Below are positions 46,506 through 55,921 of a DNA stretch of 64,000 bases, piece by piece. Source of the stretch: Mallotus nudiflorus (Eukaryota > Streptophyta > Magnoliopsida > Malpighiales > Euphorbiaceae); the NCBI GenBank assembly GCA_947683625.1, contig CANTUR010000126.1:248001-312000 (forward strand). Reading direction: 5' to 3'. Positions within the stretch are counted from its first letter, which is position 1. Each line of letters opens with the position of its first letter. A program made the translations under genes and the position numbers. The notes beneath the pieces are model-generated. The model worked only from the letters and a program-made list of their open reading frames with translations. It did no database searches and was not told the DNA's origin.

Positions 46506-47660
46506 ATGTCTGGTCTTTATGCGGACAAAGATGTTGTTTTTCTTATGGTTAATGATATGAATGCTAGTTTTGCTTACTTATGTGATGTGCATCCTGATAG
46601 TTCTGTGCATTATAATTTTGATCGGTCATGCATGTTTGACATTAATTCAATTCAATTTGATTCATTTAATATGGGCACAAATGATAATCCAAAGAACATT
46701 TCTATATCACATGATGTAACTCCTGAAGAGAGAAAAAATTTTAAGAGAATATTAACAAAAAGAAAGGTAGTATTCGCTTGGACTTATGAAGACATGCCAG
46801 GTTTGGATAGAGAAATAGCAGAGCATCACATTCTGACTCATCCAAAAACCAAGCCAGTTAAATAGAAATTGTGTAGATTAAGACTAGAATGGACAGAAAA
46901 GATAAGGGAGGAAATTGCCAAGCAAATATAGGCTAACTTCTTAGAAGTAGTAGACTACCCTCAATGGTTAGCAAATATAGTACTTGTTCCTAAGAAGGAT
47001 GGTAAAGTATGAATGTGGGTAGATTTTAGGGATTTGAACAAAGCCTGTCCAAAAGATGACTTCCCATTACCTCATATTGATGTAATAGTGGATAGCACTG
47101 TAGTAAGTGCAATGTATTCTTTTATGGATGGATTTTTTGGGTACGACCAAATCATGATGGCAATCATGGATAAGATTAAGATAGCTTTCATCACATAATA
47201 GGGGATCTATTGTTACAAGGTGATGCCTTTTGGACTGAAGAATGTAGGTGCAACTTACTAAAGAGCCGCTACTACACTTTTCCATGATATGATACATAAG
47301 GAGGTTGAAGTGTATGTGGATGACATGATGGTCAAATCAAAGATGAGAGGAGGACACTTTGAAGCCTTAGAAAAGTTCTTAGCCCAAATCAAGAGGTACA
47401 ACTTGAGACTCAACCTGAAGAAGTGCATTTTTGGGGTTACTTCAGGGAAGCTATTAGGGCATATAGTGAGCAACTAAGGAATTGAAGTGGATCCAGATAA
47501 AGTGAAATCCATCCAGGAAATGCCAGCACCAAAGACAGAGAAAGAAGTAAGAGGATTCCTTAGCAAATTATAGTATATTAGTAGGTTTATCGTAAAACTC
47601 ACTAACATCTGTGATCCTATCTTTAAGCTCTTCAGGAAAGATTAGCCAGTTAAGTGGAAT
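46506..47660 (+). pseudogene. Tat-like reverse transcriptase, broken
   Basis: 46506-46865 enters RT with FKRILTKRKVVFAWTYEDMP and GLDREIAEHHILT. 46980-47198 has VLVPKKDGKV-stop-MWVDFRDLNKACPKDDFPLPHI and FMDGFFGYDQI. 47210-47480 has YCYKVMPFGLKN and the intact catalytic motif EVYVDDMMVKS, then KKCIFGVTSGKLLGHIVS. Thumb: EVRGFLSKL-stop-YISRFI. It makes the element cDNA. At least six stops, mostly where tryptophan, glutamine or arginine codons are expected. The gene order is protease, RT, RNase H. Confidence 0.92.
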
Positions 47661-47689
47661 GATGATTATTAGAAAGCTTTTGATAAGAT

Positions 47690-48130
47690 CAAGGGTATCT
47701 TGTTAATCCACTTGTTTTGAAACCACCTAGACAGGGTAAGCCATTGTTTTGTACTTGGCTTTAAAAGAGAATGCAATGGGGGCAATGTTAACCAAATAAG
47801 TGTTAGATGGAATAGAGCACATGGTGTACTACTTGAGCAAGAAGTTTCTACCGTGCAAGGAAAAATATGATTTAGTAGAAAAGACATGTTTGATCATGAT
47901 TTGGGCTACGAGAAAATTGAGGCATTATTTTCAATCTTACAAGGTTCAAGCTATTTCAAGAATAGACCCTCTAAGGTATATGTTTCAAGCATCAGATTTA
48001 ACTGGAAAAATGTCTTGATGGTTGGTACTCTTAACTGAATTTGATATAGAGTACATTACTACAAAGGTAATCAAGGGAAGAGCAGTAGCATAATTCTTAG
48101 CTCAGAATGCGATCAAAGGTGAAGAGTAGT
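47690..48130 (+). pseudogene. Tat-like first RNase H (RT-linked), broken
   Basis: 47800-48018 reads MVYYLSKKFLPCKEKYDLVE, KTCLIMIWATRKLRHYFQSY and DPLRYMFQASDLTGKMS, then a stop and WLVLLTEFDIEY. This is the degenerate RNase H/connection usual for the Ty3/gypsy RT. It is followed directly by a second RNase H domain. Confidence 0.85.
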
Positions 48131-48169
48131 GGAATTTAGAGTTTTCAGATGAGAATTTAGTAGTTGTAG

Positions 48170-48650
48170 AGCACTGGGAGTGGAAACTTTACTTTGACAG
48201 AGCTGTAAATAACAAAGGAGCTGGATTGGGAGTGATTCTTGTGACACCAAAAGGAGAAACCATACCAATGGCAAAGAAATTGGATTTCAAGGTCACAAAC
48301 AATATGGCCAAGTATGAAGCATGTATTTGTGGGATTGAGGTAGCTGTGGCAGCTGGAGCGAAAGATTTATTGGTTTATGGAGATTCAATGCTAGTCATCA
48401 ATCAGGCTAATGAAGAATGGGAGGTAAAAGAGGAAAAGCTGAAGCCTTATATATACTATTTGAAAGCCTTAATGAAGAATTTCATCAAATGTCTCTTTAT
48501 CCATCTATCCAGAGATGACAATCAGATGGCCGATGCACTTGCAACACTTTCTTCAATGTGGGATGGTGCAACTGGGTTGGCTATGAAACCTTTAGTGATC
48601 ATTAAAACTAAAGCACCGTGTTATGGGGGTGAGCAGATTATGAATGTTTA
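48170..48650 (+). pseudogene. Tat-like second RNase H (archaeal-type, aRNH)
   Basis: The text WKLYFDRAVNNKGAGLGVIL starts the domain (consensus FDGA, so the glycine after the first catalytic D is changed). Then come NNMAKYEACICGIEVAVAAG with the catalytic glutamate, LLVYGDSMLVINQ with the second aspartate, and HLSRDDNQMADALATLSSMW with the final aspartate. From 48226 to 48651 it is open. An extra RNase H between the first one and integrase is a recognised mark of the Tat group. It would help to remove element RNA during cDNA synthesis. Confidence 0.9.
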
Positions 48651-48659
48651 AATAGGGCC

Positions 48660-49920
48660 CGAAGAAAAGCCTTGGTTTTATAATGTCCAGAGGTTCATTA
48701 AAAAGGGAATTAAAAAGGGATTTTATTTAGATGAAGTGACCTTAAAAAAAAGATATGCTCTTCATGTTCTTGCACGTAACTACGCAAGTCATGATGGGGT
48801 ATTATACAAAAGAATGCCAAACGGGATGCAACTCAAGTGTCTCAAAAAGGATAAAGTTGAAAAGGTGATGCAAGAGATTCATGTAGGGGCTTGAAGTTCT
48901 TATATAAACGGGATGATTCTAGCAAAGAAGATACTCAGAAAAGGGTATTACTGGATGACTATGGAAAAGGATTGTATTAGGACAGTAAGACAATGCCATC
49001 AGTGTCAGATCCATGGGAATCTTAGCCATATGCCTCTAATAATGCTGAATAGTTTATCATCCCCTTAGCCATTTGCAATATGGGGAATTGATATCATAGG
49101 AGAAATAAGACTGACAGCATCAAATGGGCATAAATACATAGTGGTGGCAATCGATTATTTTTTAAGATGGGTACAAGTAGAATCTTTCAATACTCTGAAA
49201 GCAAAATAGATGGCACGGTTCATCAAGAAGAGCCTTATTTGCAGATATGGGGTCCCACATCATGTTGTGATAGATAACGGGGTTCAATTTCAAGCAGAAA
49301 CAGCAGAGTTGTTACAAAAGTATGGGATTAAGCACCATAAATCCTCACCTTATCGTACTCAAGCTAATAGAGCAATGGAAGTAGCTAACAAAAATGTCAA
49401 GAAAATCCTTTCTAAGATAGTTAAAACCTATAAGGATTGGTCTGAATATCTTCCGTTTCCCTTATGGGGATATAGGACTACAGCTCGAACTACCACAGGC
49501 CAAATACCGTTCTCATTGATAAATGGTTGTGAGGAAGTTCTACCCATAGAAACTGAGATTAAATCTTTGAGAGTAGTAATGGAAGCTAAAGTAATTAAGA
49601 ATGAATGGGCACAGAAAAGATATGATCATCTAGTATCTCTAGATGAGAAAAGGATGAATGCTTTATTCCACACTCAAATATATCAGAGAAGGATAGCAAG
49701 GGCATTCAACAAGAAGGTTAAGCCTGGGAAGATCAAAGCTGGAGATATGGTGCTAAAACAGCCTAGAGCCATGATGTTCAATCGGAGAGGTAAATTTAGA
49801 CCAAATTGGGAAGGACCGTACTTGGTCAAATCGGTCTTACCTAAAGGAGCTACTAAGATATTAGATCTTGAAGGGAATGAGTTTATGGAACCTATCAATC
49901 TGGATCGCCTCAAGAAGTAA
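48660..49920 (+). pseudogene. Tat-like integrase, long C-terminal frame intact
   Basis: The zinc-binding part at 48870-49020 has KILRKGYYWMTMEKDC and CHQCQIHG. The core starts FAIWGIDIIGEI (first D), continues with HHVVIDNGVQFQAETAELLQ (second D) and reaches YRTQANRAMEVANKNVKKIL (E present). The C-terminus has KVKPGKIKAGDMVLKQ, GKFRPNWEGPYLVKSV and ends INLDRLKK plus a stop. 49210-49920 is an open frame of 236 codons, the longest intact integrase stretch in the window. Stops upstream (near 48894, 49066 and 49207) still break the whole protein. Confidence 0.92.
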
Positions 49921-49972
49921 TACCTATAAAAAATATGAATAAAAGTAGAGTAAAGAAAATAAAGTCCGCTAG

Positions 49973-50190
49973 CTAGAAAACCTAAAAAGGCTAGTCAGGC
50001 AAAAGTTAGGACTTTCCTGCTGTTCAGAAAACCCGCAAAGGGCTGATAGGCAAAAGTTAGGGAAATAAATAAAAATAATGGTCCTGCTGATTAGAAAACC
50101 CGTAAAGGGCTAGTCAAGCAAAAATTAGGGAAATAAAATGTGAGCAAAAAATATTCAGTTAGAAAATCTATGAGGACTAGCTGATAACAG
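49973..50190 (+). repeat. Tandem copies of an agaaaacccg-aaagggct motif after integrase
   Basis: Four diverged units of about 50-70 bases start at about 49973, 50025, 50092 and 50160. Each carries tagaaaacccgnaaaggg and ctagtcaggcaaaagttagg. Related single copies occur at 50945 and 51936. Confidence 0.85.
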
Positions 50191-50944
50191 GAGTTATGTC
50201 ATCTGGTGTATTAAATGTACTCATTTTGGCCCTAATTAATGAATGAAATTGAAATTGAAGTTTTGTTAAACTTTGCATATCCTTCTTTATTATAAAGCAT
50301 AAGTACTTGAAAGGATAACAAAACATAAGAAAGCCTAAAACTAGCTCTATGAGACCATTCGATCTAGTGATGTCTTTGTTTCTTCCTTTGTGACCCATCA
50401 TACAAAGCTTGAGTTCCTTTATACCTAGCAAATCCTGGTGGTTCTGTCTTTTGGATAACAACCTAAGTTTTGTAATCATCATCAGTAGTAACATCAACAT
50501 CCATGTGTATGTTCCGTTCAAGGGCTCTATAAGGCCATAAGCTTCTAATCTTATCCAAAGAATCTTTTCTCAAAGGAAAGCCTTTAAAGTTAGTCAGAAT
50601 AGTAACGATGAACTGAGGGCGGCCATATTGACGATAAAGGCGTAAAGGGGTAAAAAAGGTAGAGAAGTGCAGCTCGGGAATAGGAACACAGTGCTCATAT
50701 AGCTCAATAGTCATGAACTTCAATCTCTACCAAGGGCAGACCCATGTAATCTCAAAATCTAGAATCTTCTTCAACCAGTCAACCCATTGGTCCATAGAAC
50801 ATTTGTCCTTCATTCTCAAAGGACGAGATTGTAACTGATGAGGTTGATAAATCAAAGGGTTGAGAGGTACATTAAGCAAGCTTAGCTTTTCCTGTAACCA
50901 AATCTTAAAAAAAAATGATATAAGAATAATAAAATAAAAGCCCA

Positions 50945-50987
50945 CTAAGCTGAAAACCTGAAAGGGAGGCTTAGGCAAAAATTAGGG
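50945..50987. repeat. Stem-loop motif copy inside the intron of unit B
   Basis: ctaagctgaaaacctgaa continues to ggcttag. The ends ctaagc/gcttag pair. Same motif family as 49973-50190 and 51936-51966. Confidence 0.7.
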
Positions 50988-50989
50988 CA

Positions 50990-51010
50990 ATATATATATA
51001 TATATATATA
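50990..51010. repeat. (TA)n microsatellite in the intron of unit B
   Basis: About ten TA units. Confidence 0.95.
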
Positions 51011-51689
51011 AGTTTTGGTTGCACACCTAAAGAAGAAGTAAACTGCCTGAGAAACAGCTATGAGTCTTGAAATTGTCGAGCCCAATGATGGTCTCAGTAA
51101 GGATAACTGGCATAGGATTAGTTCTAAGCGCTACTTGTTCCAAAATACTGAAAATGCATGTATCGACACCACCATGGTTAGAAACTAGCAAAATTTGAGC
51201 ATATAAGCATAAAGCAACTGTTCTAGTCCAAGAAGCAGTGTTCTTACCCTGAGTCCCGCATACGGTAATTAGAGAAGAAAGATTGATGGTCCCAGGGTTA
51301 TGCATATACATGTAACTATTAGCTGGGGGCAAATCAAAGAATGTAATCAATCTTCCAGGAAATTGCATCTCCAAATCAAGAAGAGCTATCATAGTAGTCG
51401 AGTCTAATGTGCATCCTATAATAGCAGTAAACTCTTCAATCATTGGATAGAGCTCTTGCCCATTAAATCTGAATACATGGTCCTTAACATCCCAGAAGGT
51501 AGAAGCATCATGTAGGAGAGTGTTATCAACAGTCAGATGCTGAAGAGATTTCAAGGATTTGATATGGAAAGGTTAAAGCTTATTCCAGTCATCACCAGTG
51601 AGAGTTTTAAGAAATTTCTTCATTGTTTGAAGAGATGCATGAGTCATGATGAGGGTACAAAGAATGAAGGAAAATGCCCCTTGTATGGT

Positions 51690-51697
51690 CTTATATA
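51690..51697 (-). promoter_or_regulatory. TATA box of antisense unit B
   Basis: On the minus strand CCTATATAAG lies about 43 bases upstream of the ATG at 51647, in a locally GC-richer context, followed by a pyrimidine-rich start region (ttttccttcattctttg). This is a normal spacing for a plant RNA polymerase II promoter. No experimental support. Confidence 0.5.
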
Positions 51698-51719
51698 GGG
51701 AAAGAAGATGAGTTCATGT

Positions 51720-52120
51720 GGGAAAAGGATTCTGCTAGCAAAGAAAGATGTGGATAAAGTGATAGAATTTGAGAAGGATTGGGATAAATAGATAATTGGG
51801 AAGATAATCCATTCTTTTATTTATTTATCGATCCAATATTATCTATCTTGAAAAAGGATTAATATAAATGGATATTTAATTAAAAAAGATAATGTTCATT
51901 AACTATCTTTTTTAATTAGTTATTTAAAAACAAAGAGGCTCGCTAAGTTGAAAACCTGAAAGGGCGGCTTATGTAAAAAAAAATCCATTAAGGTGAAAAC
52001 ACTATTTCAGTTCTATCTAACAGTGTTTAAGACAATACAGGAATAAAAATAGCAGTACAATAGAGAGCAGTTAGATACAGGCATGCAGAAAGTTAGGAAT
52101 ACAAAAACTCTAAATCACTC
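51720..52120. other. Spacer between the two antisense units
   Basis: AT-rich, with one copy of the stem-loop motif (51936-51966). No gene. Confidence 0.5.
51936..51966. repeat. Stem-loop motif copy between antisense units
   Basis: gctaagttgaaaacctgaa followed by agggcggcttat. Same family as 50945. Confidence 0.7.
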
Positions 52121-52123
52121 ATC

Positions 52124-54750
52124 TCATGCTTTGGTATCAGGCCATGGACTCCATCTTCTAGTAGGGTCATCAGGATGATGGGTGTTTGGAAATCTAGCAA
52201 ATGAAGTCCTAGCACTATACGGATCAAAGCCCAAGTCTGCAAGCTGCTGACAAAGCATCTCATTCTCCCACTCTAGACCACTGGAATAGCTCTGCATACA
52301 CAGAAAACACCATATCATATGCATTACATGCATAACATGCATACATTTGCATTGTCTCAGTGAGGGCGCTTACCCGCCAACTGTTTGTAACCTTCATCGT
52401 AAATAATCTCTGAGGTGAGGCAAGTCCATATAAATACTTTGCCTGTGTTTGGGGAATTTATTTTATAAAATTTTATTAATATCAATGTCAAGTGTACAGG
52501 TTTATATAAGAAATGAAGTAAACAGACTCATATGAGAAGCATATGGTGGATAAAAGCTAGGAAGTTGAGCATCACCAAACTGCATTTGCTGCTCAACTAG
52601 AGCCTAAACAACGGGAACCTAGTAGAACATAGACTTGTTTGGAAGAGAGACATCGCCAAGTGTATCACCAGTAAAGGCCCCATCGCGACTAAACCCAACG
52701 TGCTGAGCAAGATGACCAGGACTAGGTCTGGGCTCAGGGCTCTCAATCTCTGGAGCAATCTCAGTCTCTAGAGCAATCTTAGTCTCCTCATCGGCATCAA
52801 TTGGAGAGCAAACCTCCTCAAACTGTAAAGAGAAGGAGTGAGTCATAGGTTCTAGAAACATAAACTAAAATAATGAGAAATTACCCCATCATCATCAATA
52901 GGAACATGCTCCAGGAGGCTCTCACGGATAAACTGTTGATAATGTCAAGAACGCTTAAGGAAATCTGAGGCAGCATATCCCTGTAGTGCACCCTTAAGCT
53001 CTAAACTTGTAAGATGTGAGCTATAGAGCATATAGGAGAGGACATCAGATGGAATGCGACGTCGAGAAGGGCCAATAGACTAGCGATACAATTGCTCCCC
53101 TAGATACCACATCAGACAGCCATAACTAGAGAGTAGGATCCTTATAGGCTCCAAGTGGGCTGCAGCCGCCATGAAATCATATCGCTGGATGTCTTTAGCA
53201 CCCTCCAACCAATCAGAGTTTATCTGTAATTTATGTAAATTAAGTCTAATCCCTATTAAATTGTAGCATACTAATGATTTTATTTTCTTTTTGCTTACCA
53301 GGTGCCACTCGACAGTGTTCAACTGATCACAGTAGGTCTGTAAAGTGTTTCTATTGCTAGCAAGGCAAGAAGAACCTCATCTCATCATTAGAGGAAAGGT
53401 CCTATTAGAATTGATAGTGTTAAAGCCTCGAATCAGCCTGATCTCTATGCTCCAGATTTAAAAAAGAGAACATATTAGAAAAAAGGCAAAGAAGAGCAAA
53501 AACCATAGAGATCAAATGAAGGAGAACATACATGCAAGATGTGCCAAAAGCCACACATCGTGGTAGCACATCTACAGACAGTGTCCAGTCTGTAATAAAT
53601 ATAAGCGAGTGCAACAGATCACTAATCTAATGTGACAACTCGATCCAAGTCCCGAAGAGGACCCAATAGAGCAATACTGACCTCATGATCAGTCTCACAA
53701 AAGAGGGTCGTGCCTAATAATATCAAGAGGAAACACCTTGCCTTATGAATAATCTGATGAGGATTCAAAGTAGGAAGGCATCTAAATCCCTCAACTAATG
53801 ATGAAAGAAGAATGTTCTTTCGATTCTTCCATGCTGGGGTGAACCCGATCAAGTCACGCACGTACTAACTCCATGCATGCTCTGGAAGACTGCAATAGCT
53901 GATGTCACATGGAACTAGGGATCCCCCAAAGGCAATCTAGGTGATAGCAAAGGAGCTCATAAGCGAAATGGTCAGCTCACCCACACGAGTATGAAAAGTG
54001 TGGGTAGTATCCATCCATTGCTCGATCAAAGCAAATAAAGAATAATGGTCAAAATGGCCTCAAACAGTCGGAAGTGTAGCAATGAAATGCCTAAATTCGG
54101 AAGCCCAAATCAAATGTGTCACCTACTCCTACAGTTCATGAAACAATTCTCGGGCTAGATTGAAACAGCCCGTGAACTTCATTGGATGCTATTTCAATTT
54201 CAAAAAAGGAAATAATAATTAATTAATTAAAAGATTAATTAATTAATCAAAGAATTTAAGTTGAAGGATTTGATTAGTTAATTAATTAATTAATTAATTG
54301 CCTTAAATTTTTTTTTTGATTGGCAATCTACTATGCCGATTAGCATTAACCTGGTCGATCAAAAATCTGGAATTTCGATCGGAATTCCAGATATTCGATC
54401 CTCCATTTTGACAACCCGGGAGTCAAATTTCATATTTTCAGAGTTAATTTCAATTTATCATGCATTTTCATATTAAATTTTGACTAATATACATGTCAAT
54501 GTCAATTTCTACTCTGCAACTAACTCTAATTGCTTATTATACATGTAATATTTTTATAGAAATAAATAGAAGCAAGAAAAGTTACCTTATTACCCACATC
54601 TCTCCACCTGTGGGTATGTAAATGAGTCAAGGGAAAGATAGTTGAGTCTTCTCGAAGTCCTAGATTATTATTAGGAAAATGAAGAGGCAGAATCCTCTGA
54701 CATTCTGAAGTCTTAGCTCCCTCATATTGTCTGCATGACGAGGAGGCCAT
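52124..54750 (-). pseudogene. Antisense gene-like unit A in the Tat-like element, plant mobile domain (PMD) type, several introns
   Basis: Exon 1 (54750-54586, 55 codons) begins MASSSCRQYEGAKTSECQ. A phase-0 GT-AG intron fits 54585-54189. Exon 2 carries the PMD core: SLFALIEQWMDTTHTFHTRV with GELTISL, then KARCFLLILLGTTLFCETDH and GPLRDLDRV. Further exons give TTMCGFWHIL (near 53540), then EWHL, followed by a GT-AG intron (about 53300 to 53226) into SDWLEGAKDIQRYDFMAAAA and MWYLGEQLYR. Later GT-AG pairs fit near 52888-52830 and before 52285. PMD proteins occur in plant transposons and in host MAIN/MAIL genes. About five stops show decay. Confidence 0.65.
54357..54400. repeat. Palindrome in the first intron of unit A
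   Basis: gatcaaaaatctggaatt, then tcgatcgg, then aattccagatattcgatc. The inner 11-base arms match perfectly, with only two mismatches further out. Confidence 0.85.
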
Positions 54751-54884
54751 AAGATCAGACAGATTGCAAATTGGACAACAAATGGTGAATAAATCAAGAA
54801 AAGAAAAATCAAGATCAATTGAAAAAAAAAAGAAAGAAGAAGAAAGGAATAGAAAGATAAGTGAAGTGATCAACAAAAGAGAAA

Positions 54885-54897
54885 GAATATATAAAAT
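54885..54897 (-). promoter_or_regulatory. TATA box of antisense unit A
   Basis: On the minus strand attttatatattc lies about 135 bases upstream of the ATG at 54750, followed by a long TC-rich leader (ctttctattcctttcttct). This is typical of plant promoters and 5' UTRs. Inference only. Confidence 0.45.
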
Positions 54898-55244
54898 GGA
54901 GAATATCCATTTTAACCCTTTTAATTTACTTACTTTTTATTTATCTTTTCTTTCTTGCAATTTAGTCCATTATTGCATTCAGATTAGGAATACATTCCTA
55001 ATTAAATTATGACATTCATCAAATTAATAATTCATTGAATTATTAAGACTGCTTAATCAATATGTGATTTTGAATTTTCTGTCAAATACAGAATACATAA
55101 AAAGATTACAGAACTTATTTTTTGCATTTTACATGCATGATTTCAATCAAAAGTTTGATAGGCTGCACAATAGCTATGATATGAATTTCAATCATTATGT
55201 TATGTACTGCATAGCAATTATGACATAAACTTTCAAATTCCTCA

Positions 55245-55775
55245 TTATTAGACATTCCACAGGAACTATAGCAAGTTTTCAATTCAATTACACTATACGT
55301 CCCACAGGGAATATAGTATGTATCATTAGATGTCCCACAGGGAATATAACAATATTTCAATTCAAGACTATACGACCGAGTGTAGTCGGCATTGTATGAC
55401 CGAGTGTAATGTATCCTTAATCGATTATACGACTGAGTATAATCGGCATCATACGATCGAGTATGATGTAATTTTTTCAATTCAAGACTATACGACCGAG
55501 TGTAGTCGACATTATACAATTGAGTGCAATGTATCCTCAATTAATTATACGACTGAGTATAATCGGCATCATACGACCGAGTATGATATAATTTATTTCA
55601 ATTCATCTACACTAGACGTCCCATAAGGAATATAATGAAGTTCATCATTGCTAAACATTCCACAGGAACTATAGCAAGTTTTTAACTTATCATCGCTAAA
55701 CGTCCCATAGGGAATATAGCGAAACACATTTGTATAAAGTCCACTAGATGTTCCACAGGAAATATAGTGCGACTT
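55245..55775. repeat. Minisatellite of the type agacgtcccacagggaatata
   Basis: At least six units of about 30-45 bases occur at 55247-55352 and 55608-55770, each with ta(a/g)acgtcccacagg and aatatag. The 60-bp array at 55356-55595 lies in the middle of them. Confidence 0.85.
55356..55595. repeat. 60-bp/120-bp tandem array next to the 3' LTR
   Basis: Two 120-base units (55356-55475 and 55476-55595), each made of two 60-base halves with tatacgac(c/t)gagt(g/a)ta and tcggcat. Each half has two shorter related parts of about 30 bases. Both strands stay open over the array because of this periodicity; those frames are not genes. Confidence 0.92.
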
Positions 55776-55908
55776 ATCAACTACTACACCTTGCTCAATA
55801 ATTTGAGCATTAATCCATCACTTAGGATACAATCGAGTATCCTAACTTCTTTCTTTCGAAATTATGTGCTTCTATTGCTTTGCTGCAATTTTTCAAGCAA
55901 ACAGTGAC

Positions 55909-55921
55909 AAAGGGAGGCAAT
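55909..55921 (+). other. Polypurine tract of the Tat-like element
   Basis: aaagggaggcaat directly before the 3' LTR start tgtaagc. Confidence 0.8.

Larger units (their letters stand above)
50350..51647 (-). pseudogene. Antisense gene-like unit B in the Tat-like element, DUF7745-type, with one intron
   Basis: The ATG at 51647 opens MTHASLQTMKKFLKTLTGDD. After one stop it continues TLLHDASTFWDVKDHVFRFN and ELYPMIEEFTAIIGC, matching the pattern FWDP..R.F.FG..E..PT.EE..A..G of DUF7745-type plant proteins (from memory). A GT...AG intron fits 51026-50892 (135 bases, with a TA microsatellite). Exon 2 reads EKLSLLNVPLNPLIYQPHQL, then FSTFFTPLRLYRQYGRPQFI. In-frame stops near 51573, 50728 and 50460 look like C-to-T/G-to-A losses. 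A TATA box lies at 51690-51697. Function of the family is unknown. It is oriented against gag-pol. Confidence 0.55.

Noticed and set aside
47067..47473. Minus-strand frames opposite the Tat-like RT
   Set aside because: The sense strand carries clear RT motifs across the same bases.
55115..55626. Long open frames on both strands (141 and 98 codons, rich in Y, R, T, S and H)
   Set aside because: They are produced by the 60-bp periodic repeat, whose unit is a multiple of three. No start context, no domain, and both strands are open over the same array.
55245..55775. Regular short repeats resembling a CRISPR array
   Set aside because: The intervening sequence is not unique spacer DNA but also repeats; plant retrotransposon 3' UTR context; no cas-like genes.
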